Below, piece by piece: positions 36,332 through 45,110 of a DNA stretch of 64,000 bases (within the stretch, counting starts at the first letter, position 1; each line of letters starts with the position of its first letter). Source of the stretch: Paenibacillus stellifer (GTDB taxonomy: Bacteria; Bacillota; Bacilli; Paenibacillales; Paenibacillaceae); assembly GCF_000758685.1 (NCBI RefSeq), contig NZ_CP009286.1, positions 960,501 to 1,024,500 of the forward strand, read 5' to 3'. The notes beneath the pieces are model-generated. The model saw only the letters and a list, made by a program, of their open reading frames with translations, was not told the DNA's origin and searched no databases. The translations under genes and the position numbers were made by a program.

Positions 36332-39300
36332 TTGACAGCCAAGTTGCAGCGAATGGCCGAGCTTGCCGCCGGTACGGCCCACGCGGTTTCGGATGATCCC
36401 GAGCGCTGGGCCGATTTTCTGCGGACGGCGGCCTGGAACTACAAGTATCCGTTTCAGGATCAACTTTTGATCTACGCGCAGCGCCCCGATGCTACGGCCT
36501 GTGCTACAATTGAAATATGGAACAAGCGGTTGAACCGTTGGGTAAAACGCGGCGCAAAAGGCATCGCGCTAATCGAGGATCGGGGCAGTCATTTGGGGCT
36601 GCGTCATGTCTTCGATGTGTTGGACACGCAGAGCCGAAGCCAACAACCCATCTCCCTATGGCGCATGGAGGAACCGGACACGGAGGCCGTCATCGAAACG
36701 CTGGAAAATGCGTTTGGTAGTGAACGAGGGCCAGGCATGGAACTGGTTGACACGCTGTTGTCCGCTGCCCGAAACGCGGTGGAGGACCATAGCGCCGATT
36801 ACGTGCGGATGCTGCTGGCCGAACGCGACAACAGCCTGCTGGAAGAACTGGATGAGCCGCATGTGGAACTGCTATTCAAGGAAGCCGCTCAACACGCGGT
36901 CGCCTTTATGGCGCTGACACGTTGCGGTCTGGAACCCTCCCATTACATCAGCGTTGACGACCTGTCGGGCGTCGGCTATTTCAATACACTCCCTGCGCTG
37001 TCACATTTGGGCGCGGCGATCAGCGACGTAGCGGAAACGATGTTGCGCGAGATTGAATCCACCGTTCGGGCGATGCGCCGCGATGAGCAGCGAAAAAAAG
37101 AGCGTCATGCGAGCCGTACCGTTGCAAGGCCAGCATCCTTGCCGCACAATGAAGCTAAAACACGTGAAAGGATGATGGAGCATGGAACTGACCTACACGC
37201 CGAGCGGGGATTACCTGCTGCCCGACCTGACGTTGGCCGAACCGATGAGCATCAGGAAATATGGGATGTTGCGCAAGACGTTTCTGAAGGAGCAGCGGAA
37301 AGGAACCTACGCCCACCTGATGCTGTCGGAGCAACTGACCCGGCATTTGGCGGACATCGACCGGACAGCGCGGGAGCAGATCGACCTGACGATGCAGGAA
37401 CTGATTCGGCAGCACCCGGCCCCGGACAAGGCGACCGACCCGATGGGCTGGACGAGTCACATGAACAGCCTGAAACAACAGGTCGAGGAACTGATTCTCA
37501 CGGAACTGATCTATCACTAAAATGGTATGACCGATCGACGGAAGACAGGAGTCTTCCGTTTTTTCATGACCGGGCGATCATCAACGACATGCTTCGCGCC
37601 GCGCCGCTTTCCGAGAGCAAGGCGGCTATCGAAGCCTTTTTCGACGTGCATAAGGAAGATCGGGAACGGACGCTGTATATACGCAGTCTGTTCCCTCCGG
37701 GAATTACGGAGTTAACGCTAGATGATGACATAAAGGCCGGTTTTGAGCCGTATGCAAACGTACTGCATCTTTGGACGGGAGCGGCGGAGCAGCGGACGGC
37801 GCAGAGCTTTTACGATTGGTCGGTGATTGCCGGGAATATCGCCAGCATGATGATCCTTAACGAGTTTGATCCTGCTCGTACATCGGTGCCTTCTATTCAG
37901 CAACAGACCTTATGGATGAAGCAAGCGGAGGACGAAAAATCCTCCGCTTTTTCACTTCCTCAAGCGGCCATCGACGCTGTTCTGCAAGGTGGAAGTGGTT
38001 TTGAGAGCGGAAAACTTCGCATCGCGCTATTTTTCCAACAGTCGTTATCGGCGCAGGAGAACGCTGATTTTCTAAAACGGGAATATGGCACAGGCGGACG
38101 CCTACCTGCCCTGATCGGCACAGATATTCATGAAAATCACGATAGCAAGGGGATTACGCTGACACGCGGTTCCATTATGAACCCGGATATTCGGGTTGTG
38201 TTGCCGTGGATCAAGGTGCAAAAGCGCATTGGCGAGCTGCTGGCGGCGGGCCGCTATCTGAACCGTCAGGAAGAAGAACGATTGCCTGCCTATGCCGAGC
38301 AGCGGGAGGAGCAGCGCAGGCAGCGCGCGGCGGAAAAGACGGAACACAATCTGCCGCTATCGGAATTGCAGCCGGATGAATCACAGCAAATGCCCAACCG
38401 GGTTCGAGCGCACTATGGGTATGCCGAGGGCAGCAAAGTCTTTATCGGTGCGGACGAATACGAAATCGCGCAACTGGAGCCGCGAAAGGTTGTGCTGCAG
38501 GACGTTCAATTTCCGTTATTCATGCAAGAAATGAATCGCCGGGATTTCGAGCGCATGCTGCGCGAGAATCCACTGAACGATCATCTGATTTCCGGCCATC
38601 AGGAATCGGATTCGGAACACGCGGAATGGGATACGGAACTGGTGGACGAATCGGAGCAAGCGGCACTTGATGAAGGTGAGGGATTGGCTCCCTCTCCTCC
38701 TTCCGATATCCCCGAGCTTCGGCGTGAATCGACCCCTACCAGTAACTATCGGATCACGGACAACGAATTGGGACATGGTGGCGCGAAAACCAAGTACAAG
38801 TGGAACGTGGAAGCGATCCGGCTGCTCAGGCAATTGGAGAAGGATAACCGTCAGGCGGCTGCGGACGAGCAGGCTGTGCTTGCCCGTTATGTAGGCTGGG
38901 GCGGGATTCCGCAAGCGTTTGATGATGGGAATCCGCAATGGGGAGCGGAATATGCGGAGCTTCGGGATTTACTGGACTCGGAGGAATATGCGTCCGCCCG
39001 CGCCTCCACGCTGAATGCACATTATACATCTCCGACCGTCATCAAGGCGATGTACGAATGCCTGGAGAGGATGGGCTTCCGCAGCGGTAATATTTTGGAG
39101 CCGTCTTGCGGCATCGGCAATTTTTTCGGTCTAATGCCGGAGTCATTTCAGGACGCTCGGCTGTTTGGCGTGGAGTTGGACAGCATCACCGGGCGCATCG
39201 CGCGGCAGCTTTATCCGCAAGTATCGATTGCTGTCAGCGGCTACGAGCAGACCAGCTTGCCGGACAGCTTTTTTGACCTCGTGGTTGGCAACGTGCCGTT

Positions 39301-42300
39301 CGGCAGCTACGGCGTGGCCGACAAAAAATACGATAAGCACAAGTTTCTGATTCACGACTACTTTTTTGCGAAGACGCTGGATAAGGTTCGTCCAGGTGGA
39401 ATTGTCGCCTTCATTACGTCGAAAGGGACGATGGACAAACAAAACCCAACCGTCCGAAAATACATCGCGGAACGGGCCGCGCTGCTCGGCGCGGTGCGTC
39501 TGCCTAACAATGCGTTCCTGGCGAATGCCGGAACCGAAGTGACCGCCGACATTTTGTTTTTGCAAAAACGGGACCGGATGGTGGCTGTCAGCGAGCAAAC
39601 CGAGGAATGGCTTTCGCTCGGCGTTACGGCAGAGGATGTGCCGGTGAATAGCTACTTTGCAGCCCGCCCCGAAATGGTGCTTGGTACGATGGCCTTTGAT
39701 GACCGGATGTACGGCAATCAACAGGAAACGACCTGCTGGCCCTACCCGGACGCTCCTTTGGACGAGCTGTTGCGTGAGGCACTGGCGAACATCCATGCGG
39801 AGTGGGTCGAGTTGGAACGGGAGGAACAGCCGGAGGAGGAAGAGGTCTCCCTGCCTGCCGACCCGTCCGTTCGTAATTTCAGCTTTGCACTGGTCGAAGG
39901 ACGCATCTATTTTCGGGAAAACAGCCGGATGCGACTGGTTGAAACATCAGCAACTGCGGCAGGCCGTATCAAGGGCATGATTCAGCTTCGGGACACGGTG
40001 CGCGAACTGATCGAATACCAGACCGAGGATTACAGCGACGAAGCGATAAGGGAGCAGCAGCGCAAGCTGGATACGCAATATGAATTGTTCACAGCGCAAT
40101 ACGGCCTGATTAACAGTCGCGCTAATAGCCTTGCCTTTTCGGATGACAGCTCGTACTTCCTTCTCTGTTCGTTGGAAGTCATAGATGAGGAAGGACAGTT
40201 GCTGCGCAAGGCGGATATGTTCACGAAGCGTACCATTCGGCAACGCGCCAACATAAAACAGGTGGATACGGCTTCGGAGGTGCTGGCGGTTTCCATCGGT
40301 ACGAAAGCTCGCGTCGATCTGCCGTATATGGTAGAGTTGACCGGACTCGCGCAGGAACTGCTTGTACAGGAGCTTCGCGGCGTGATCTTCCCGAATCCTG
40401 AAAATATGGACGAAGAAGGACAACCGATATACGAAACAGCGGATGCGTATCTATCGGGCAATGTGCGTGAAAAGCTGCGCGCTGCCAAACAGTTTGCTGC
40501 TTATGACGCCGAGCGGTACGCTGAAAATGTTAGAGCGCTGGAAGCCGTGCAGCCGAAGGACTTGGACGCTTCCGAGATTGATGTACGACTGGGCGCAACC
40601 TGGCTGCCGCCGGAAGTCATTCGGGCATTCATTTTCGAACTGGTAGATACGCCGTATATGTACCAAACCTCCATCAACGTGATGTATTCCGGTTACACAG
40701 CAGCCTGGAACGTCAAAGGCAAAAGCGATGATCGCAGTAACAATATTAAGGCAAATGTCACCTACGGTACGAATCGCATCAATGCGTACAAAATTCTCGA
40801 AGATACACTGAATCTGCGGGATGTTCGAATATTCGATACGGCTGTTGAAAACGGCGTAGAAAAACGGGTGCTGAACAAGCAGGAAACGGCTATCGCACAG
40901 CAAAAGCAGGAAGCCATGAAGGAAGCGTTTCGGGACTGGATATGGCAAGATCCGCAGCGCCGGGAGCGGCTCACGCGACTGTACAATGATCGATTCAATT
41001 CCATCCGTCCGCGCGAATATGATGGAAGTCATATTCGCTTCGCCGGGATGAACCCGGAAATCCGGTTGCGGCAGCATCAGGTCAATGCGGTTGCCCGAAC
41101 GCTCTATGGCGGCAATTCCCTGTTCGCCCATTGCGTCGGCGCGGGCAAAACCTTTGCGATGACCGCAGCGGCCATGGAAAGCAAGCATTTGGGTCTGTGC
41201 AACAAAAGCATGCTGGTTGTTCCTAATCATCTGACCGAGCAATGGGCGGCGGAATTTTTGCAGCTTTATCCGTCCGCAAACGTACTGGTCGCCACCAAGA
41301 AGGATTTTGAAACGAAGAACCGGAAGACGTTCTGCGCACGGATTGCCACCGGCGATTACGACGCGATTATTATCGGCCACTCGCAATTTGAAAAAATTCC
41401 GATCTCGGCGGAGGGCCAGCGGCAGCAGCTTTACGAGCAAATCTCCGAGATCACAAGCGGCATCCGCGAGCTTAAGGAAGCCAAGGGCGAGCGGTACGCC
41501 ATCAAGCAGCTTGAGCGGACAAAGAAGACGCTGCAGGTCAAGCTGGAGAAGTTGAGCGACACGAGCCGTAAGGATGATGTGGTCACCTTCGAGGAACTTG
41601 GCATAGATCGATTATTCGTCGACGAAGCAGACTCGTATAAAAATCTGTTCCTTTATACGAAAATGCGCAATGTCGCCGGGTTGTCGCAAACCGAAGCGCA
41701 AAAGTCATCGGACATGTTTGCCAAGTGCCGCTATTTGGATGAATTGACCGAAGGACGGGGCATTATTTTTGCCACGGGTACGCCGATCTCCAACTCCATC
41801 ACCGAAATGTACACGATGCAGCGCTACTTGCAATACGAGCGGCTCCGCGGGCAAGGCTTGCAGCACTTTGATTCATGGGCTTCAACATTTGGAGAGACGG
41901 TCACGGCAATTGAGCTGGCACCGGAAGGAACGGGCTATCGCGCGAAAACGCGGTTTGCCCGTTTTTATAATTTGCCGGAGCTGATGAACGTCTTTAAGGA
42001 AGTGGCGGACATTCAGACAGCGGATATGCTCCAGCTTCCGGTTCCCAAAGCCCACTTCCACAACGTCGCTGTGCCGCCGAGCGATTTTCAGCGTGAGATG
42101 GTCGCGGATCTCGCCAGCCGCGCCGAACAGGTGCGAGCGAAGCGAGTAGAGCCACATGAAGACAACATGCTCAAGATCACCAACGACGGACGCAAGCTGG
42201 CCCTCGATCAGCGTCTTGCAAACGCCATGCTACCCGATGACGAAGGCAGTAAGGTGAGCGCCTGCGCGGATAACGTCTTTCGGCAATGGGCCGACAGTCA

Positions 42301-43552
42301 GGAGCAGCGGCTCGCGCAGTTGGTCTTTTGCGACCTTTCTATCCCTAAGCAGGATGGCACCTTTAATGTGTATGACGAGCTGAGACGCAAACTGACAGAG
42401 AAAGGCGTTCCGGCAGAGGAGATCGCCTTCATTCACGACGCCAACACAGAAGTGAAGAAGAAAGAACTGTTTGCCAAGGTTCGAACGGGACAGATTCGCA
42501 TATTGCTCGGATCGACGTTTAAGATGGGCGCGGGAACGAATGTTCAGACCAAGTTGATCGCGCTTCATGACCTCGACTGTCCGTGGCGTCCGCGTGACTT
42601 GGAGCAGCGCAGCGGGCGAATTATTCGGCAAGGCAACCAGAACAGCGAGGTTCACATCTTCCGCTATGTCACAGAGAACACGTTTGACGCTTACCTATAT
42701 CAAACGCTCGAAAACAAGCAACGGTTTATCTCTCAGATCATGACCAGTAAATCGCCGGTTCGGTCTGCCGAGGACATTGATGAAACGGCTTTGTCCTATG
42801 CCGAGGTTAAAGCGCTTGCGACTGGAAATCCGTACATCAAGGAAAAAATGGATCTCGACATTCAGGTATCCAAACTCAAGCTGCTTAAAGCCAACCACTT
42901 GAGCCAGCGTTATGCGCTGGAGGATCGGTTGCTCAAAATGCTGCCGCAGCAATTCAAGTCTACGGAGGAACGTATTGCTGGGTATGAGCAGGACGTAGCC
43001 TTGTTCATGCGCGCCAAAGCGTCGGAAAAGGCTTGCAGCGACGATTCCCGTTTTCCTGGTATGACCATCAAAGACTACACGTACTCGGAACGTGCTGCGG
43101 CGGGCGCTGCCCTGCTGGAAGCCTGCAAGGGTATGACCTCTCCCGATCAGCAGGAAGCAGGCAGTTACATGGGCTTTTCTTTATGGCTATCTTTTGATAG
43201 CTTTGCAAAGGAATACAAGGTGACGCTGCGTGGAGTATTGGGCCATACGATTACGTTAGGACCGGATGCAGGCGGCAATATGAGTCGAATAAACAATACA
43301 TTGTCGGATTTGCCGAATAAGCTCGCCTATTGCCGTGACCAGCTCGCAACACTCAAGCAACAGATGGTAACGGCGAAGGAGCAGATCGAGGCACCGTTCA
43401 AGCAAGAACAGGAACTGCAAACGAAGTCCGCGCGGCTCGCGGAGCTAAATGTGCTGCTGAACATGGACAAACGGGAAAACGAGGCCGTGGACAGCGTGTC
43501 GGATGAGGAACCGGAAGCACCCGAACGGCGGGTTGCGGATCGAGAGCGATAA
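36332..43552 (+). CDS. Giant N6-adenine methylase / SNF2 helicase fusion
   Basis: This 2406-residue protein starts at TTG 36,332, seven nt after AGGAGGT; the GTG at 36,323 lies inside the ribosome site. Domains in order: ArdC-like ssDNA-binding region (about 15-85, YPFQDQLLIYAQRPDA), a low-complexity linker (about 275-400) that overlaps a TnpV-like gene in another frame, an adenine-methylase region with LEPSCGIGNFFG (about 920) and the catalytic NVPF (about 986, a variant of NPPY), and an SNF2-type helicase with GAGKTFAM (about 1605), FVDEADSYKN (about 1765) and EQRSGRIIRQGNQN (about 2095). Such proteins are typical of Firmicutes ICEs; an antirestriction or DNA-processing role is inferred. 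Confidence 0.9.
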   Translation: MTAKLQRMAELAAGTAHAVSDDPERWADFLRTAAWNYKYPFQDQLLIYAQRPDATACATIEIWNKRLNRWVKRGAKGIALIEDRGSHLGLRHVFDVLDTQSRSQQPISLWRMEEPDTEAVIETLENAFGSERGPGMELVDTLLSAARNAVEDHSADYVRMLLAERDNSLLEELDEPHVELLFKEAAQHAVAFMALTRCGLEPSHYISVDDLSGVGYFNTLPALSHLGAAISDVAETMLREIESTVRAMRRDEQRKKERHASRTVARPASLPHNEAKTRERMMEHGTDLHAERGLPAARPDVGRTDEHQEIWDVAQDVSEGAAERNLRPPDAVGATDPAFGGHRPDSAGADRPDDAGTDSAAPGPGQGDRPDGLDESHEQPETTGRGTDSHGTDLSLKWYDRSTEDRSLPFFHDRAIINDMLRAAPLSESKAAIEAFFDVHKEDRERTLYIRSLFPPGITELTLDDDIKAGFEPYANVLHLWTGAAEQRTAQSFYDWSVIAGNIASMMILNEFDPARTSVPSIQQQTLWMKQAEDEKSSAFSLPQAAIDAVLQGGSGFESGKLRIALFFQQSLSAQENADFLKREYGTGGRLPALIGTDIHENHDSKGITLTRGSIMNPDIRVVLPWIKVQKRIGELLAAGRYLNRQEEERLPAYAEQREEQRRQRAAEKTEHNLPLSELQPDESQQMPNRVRAHYGYAEGSKVFIGADEYEIAQLEPRKVVLQDVQFPLFMQEMNRRDFERMLRENPLNDHLISGHQESDSEHAEWDTELVDESEQAALDEGEGLAPSPPSDIPELRRESTPTSNYRITDNELGHGGAKTKYKWNVEAIRLLRQLEKDNRQAAADEQAVLARYVGWGGIPQAFDDGNPQWGAEYAELRDLLDSEEYASARASTLNAHYTSPTVIKAMYECLERMGFRSGNILEPSCGIGNFFGLMPESFQDARLFGVELDSITGRIARQLYPQVSIAVSGYEQTSLPDSFFDLVVGNVPFGSYGVADKKYDKHKFLIHDYFFAKTLDKVRPGGIVAFITSKGTMDKQNPTVRKYIAERAALLGAVRLPNNAFLANAGTEVTADILFLQKRDRMVAVSEQTEEWLSLGVTAEDVPVNSYFAARPEMVLGTMAFDDRMYGNQQETTCWPYPDAPLDELLREALANIHAEWVELEREEQPEEEEVSLPADPSVRNFSFALVEGRIYFRENSRMRLVETSATAAGRIKGMIQLRDTVRELIEYQTEDYSDEAIREQQRKLDTQYELFTAQYGLINSRANSLAFSDDSSYFLLCSLEVIDEEGQLLRKADMFTKRTIRQRANIKQVDTASEVLAVSIGTKARVDLPYMVELTGLAQELLVQELRGVIFPNPENMDEEGQPIYETADAYLSGNVREKLRAAKQFAAYDAERYAENVRALEAVQPKDLDASEIDVRLGATWLPPEVIRAFIFELVDTPYMYQTSINVMYSGYTAAWNVKGKSDDRSNNIKANVTYGTNRINAYKILEDTLNLRDVRIFDTAVENGVEKRVLNKQETAIAQQKQEAMKEAFRDWIWQDPQRRERLTRLYNDRFNSIRPREYDGSHIRFAGMNPEIRLRQHQVNAVARTLYGGNSLFAHCVGAGKTFAMTAAAMESKHLGLCNKSMLVVPNHLTEQWAAEFLQLYPSANVLVATKKDFETKNRKTFCARIATGDYDAIIIGHSQFEKIPISAEGQRQQLYEQISEITSGIRELKEAKGERYAIKQLERTKKTLQVKLEKLSDTSRKDDVVTFEELGIDRLFVDEADSYKNLFLYTKMRNVAGLSQTEAQKSSDMFAKCRYLDELTEGRGIIFATGTPISNSITEMYTMQRYLQYERLRGQGLQHFDSWASTFGETVTAIELAPEGTGYRAKTRFARFYNLPELMNVFKEVADIQTADMLQLPVPKAHFHNVAVPPSDFQREMVADLASRAEQVRAKRVEPHEDNMLKITNDGRKLALDQRLANAMLPDDEGSKVSACADNVFRQWADSQEQRLAQLVFCDLSIPKQDGTFNVYDELRRKLTEKGVPAEEIAFIHDANTEVKKKELFAKVRTGQIRILLGSTFKMGAGTNVQTKLIALHDLDCPWRPRDLEQRSGRIIRQGNQNSEVHIFRYVTENTFDAYLYQTLENKQRFISQIMTSKSPVRSAEDIDETALSYAEVKALATGNPYIKEKMDLDIQVSKLKLLKANHLSQRYALEDRLLKMLPQQFKSTEERIAGYEQDVALFMRAKASEKACSDDSRFPGMTIKDYTYSERAAAGAALLEACKGMTSPDQQEAGSYMGFSLWLSFDSFAKEYKVTLRGVLGHTITLGPDAGGNMSRINNTLSDLPNKLAYCRDQLATLKQQMVTAKEQIEAPFKQEQELQTKSARLAELNVLLNMDKRENEAVDSVSDEEPEAPERRVADRER
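37182..37520 (+). CDS. TnpV-like transposon protein, nested in another frame of the methylase-helicase gene
   Basis: This 112-residue frame lies entirely inside the giant gene, one frame shifted. It begins MELTYTPSGDYLLPDLTLAE, carries RKYGMLRKTFLKEQRKGTY and ends in a helical region LKQQVEELILTELIYH, matching the TnpV family I know from Tn4451-type elements in all three places. ATG 37,182 has AAAGG about 10 nt upstream. The host gene's frame here is Ala/Gly/Asp/Arg-rich and looks unconstrained, so the TnpV frame appears to be the selected one. Function of TnpV is unknown. Confidence 0.75.
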   Translation: MELTYTPSGDYLLPDLTLAEPMSIRKYGMLRKTFLKEQRKGTYAHLMLSEQLTRHLADIDRTAREQIDLTMQELIRQHPAPDKATDPMGWTSHMNSLKQQVEELILTELIYH

Positions 43553-43631
43553 CGGCAATGGAAAGGTATAAATCAAAGGACGAAACGGACTCCAGCTTTG
43601 GGGTCCTTTTCGCATTTCTGGAGGAACGCAC

Positions 43632-43919
43632 ATGTTGTATGCCATCCCAAGCGGCGGCGGATGCTTTTGCCCGATTCTACCGCCTATTTGTTACGGAACC
43701 GATCCGACCGAGGAGGGAGAAACCGTGCCAGCATTGGAATTGATATCCAAAGGGAAGAACGGATTTGGCGACTCGTATTATTACATCCGTGATTCGAACG
43801 GGGTGACCAGTCAAGTCTATGAAAGCGAGTTAGACGCATTCATGAAAAAGAAAGGCGCTACAGAGTTGAGGGAAAGAAGAGCTTATCTGTATCCCAAAAA
43901 GAAGGGTAAGGCACGATGA
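43632..43919 (+). CDS. Small ICE protein, unknown
   Basis: This 95-residue protein has GGAGG 7 nt before ATG 43,632. The N-terminus is Cys/Pro/Gly-rich (GGGCFCPILPPICYG), the middle DSYYYIRDSNGVTSQVYESE and the end is Lys-rich. A 14-codon frame (43,916-43,960) overlaps its stop as ATGA. Function unknown. Confidence 0.55.
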   Translation: MLYAIPSGGGCFCPILPPICYGTDPTEEGETVPALELISKGKNGFGDSYYYIRDSNGVTSQVYESELDAFMKKKGATELRERRAYLYPKKKGKAR

Positions 43920-44018
43920 ACAAGTGCGGCAGGATGAAAGAAAATCAGCCTTGCGATTAAGAGAAGCAACTTGTAAATATGTCGTTTCTTATTACATTTT
44001 CTGAAAGGAACTACGTCA

Positions 44019-44969
44019 ATGAGCTACGTAAGCAAGGAACAAATCGAACGTGCAAAGCAATTGGACCTGCTCACCTATTTGCAATGCTTCGAGCCATACG
44101 AACTGGTGCGGTGCTCGCGCAATGCCTATTCGACCCGAACCCACGACAGCCTTAAAATCTCCAACGGTAAATGGTTCTGGTGGTCGAGGGGGATCGGAGG
44201 ACGTTCTGCGCTAGACTACCTTATTAAAGTAAGAGGCATGTCATTTCCCGATGCGGTGCTGCAAATTGGCGGTAATCCACCCGTTCACATGGCTCCAACT
44301 ACTCCTGCCATCCAGCAGGATGGTTCAAATACGCGGCTGGAGCTTCCCGAACCGTATGAGACTTCGAATCGCGTCGTCGCTTATCTCTCCAAACGCGGCA
44401 TTTCTCGCGATGTAATAGATTTTTGTCTCAAAACAGGACGACTGTATGAAAGCCGCCGCTACCACAACGTGGTATTCGTCGGCTTTGATCAACATGGGAC
44501 TCCACGATATGCGGCGATACGCGGTACGACGAGCACCCGCTATATGGGGGAGGCCACTGGCAGCGACAAGCGGTATTCGTTTGCGATTCCGGCTATGGAA
44601 TACAGTACGGAGTTGCACCTGTTTGAGAGCGCCATTGATCTGTTATCTTACTGCACGCCGGAGCATCTCGCTGGCCGCGATTGGCGGCAGACGCATAACC
44701 TATCACTGGCTGGCATTTATAGGCCTAAAGCAGTTGAAGCGCAAAGTATTCCGCCTGCCGCTCTAGTACAATACTTGCGGAGCTTTCCGCAGGTGAATCA
44801 ACTAATACTGCATTTGGACAATGATGAACCGGGGCGGTTGGCGGCGACAACGATTCACCATCAACTTTCTTCAGTACTTTCTATTTATGATAAACCTCCC
44901 AAGAATGGTAAGGATGTAAACGAAGAGTTAATGGGCTTTCTTCGCCAAAACAAATACCGTTCTAGGTAA
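44019..44969 (+). CDS. DUF3991/Toprim-domain primase-like protein
   Basis: This 316-residue protein begins with the DUF3991 domain (about residues 20-90, KISNGKWFWWSRGIGGRSAL) and ends with a Toprim domain: FESAIDLLSY and the acidic DNDEPG motif (about residue 268). In ICEs such proteins are thought to prime the complementary strand after transfer. AAAGGA lies 10 nt before ATG. Confidence 0.85.
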   Translation: MSYVSKEQIERAKQLDLLTYLQCFEPYELVRCSRNAYSTRTHDSLKISNGKWFWWSRGIGGRSALDYLIKVRGMSFPDAVLQIGGNPPVHMAPTTPAIQQDGSNTRLELPEPYETSNRVVAYLSKRGISRDVIDFCLKTGRLYESRRYHNVVFVGFDQHGTPRYAAIRGTTSTRYMGEATGSDKRYSFAIPAMEYSTELHLFESAIDLLSYCTPEHLAGRDWRQTHNLSLAGIYRPKAVEAQSIPPAALVQYLRSFPQVNQLILHLDNDEPGRLAATTIHHQLSSVLSIYDKPPKNGKDVNEELMGFLRQNKYRSR

Positions 44970-44974
44970 TAATC

Positions 44975-45066
44975 GAGCTTTCTAAATGATGAATCTGATC
45001 GTTTTCGAAGGTAATATCTTATTTGGAACTCTAGCTAGTATTTGCTGTTCATAGAAAGCTCTTTTT
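44975..45066. promoter_or_regulatory. Long-range inverted repeat with T run, before the helicase gene
   Basis: GAGCTTTCTA (44,975-44,984) and TAGAAAGCTC (45,052-45,061) are perfect complements 67 nt apart, the second followed by TTTTT. It could be a terminator for the primase-like gene or a leader structure. A TATAAT -10 candidate lies at 45,070-45,075, 41 bp before the helicase gene's ATG. Confidence 0.5.
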
Positions 45067-45110
45067 GTATATAATTAACAGTATAAATTTCCGGAAAAGG
45101 GGTTTGTACT

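Noticed and set aside
43558..43792. Frames of about 60 codons upstream of the 43,632 gene
   Set aside because: They overlap the gene with the better ribosome site (GGAGG before 43,632) in other frames.
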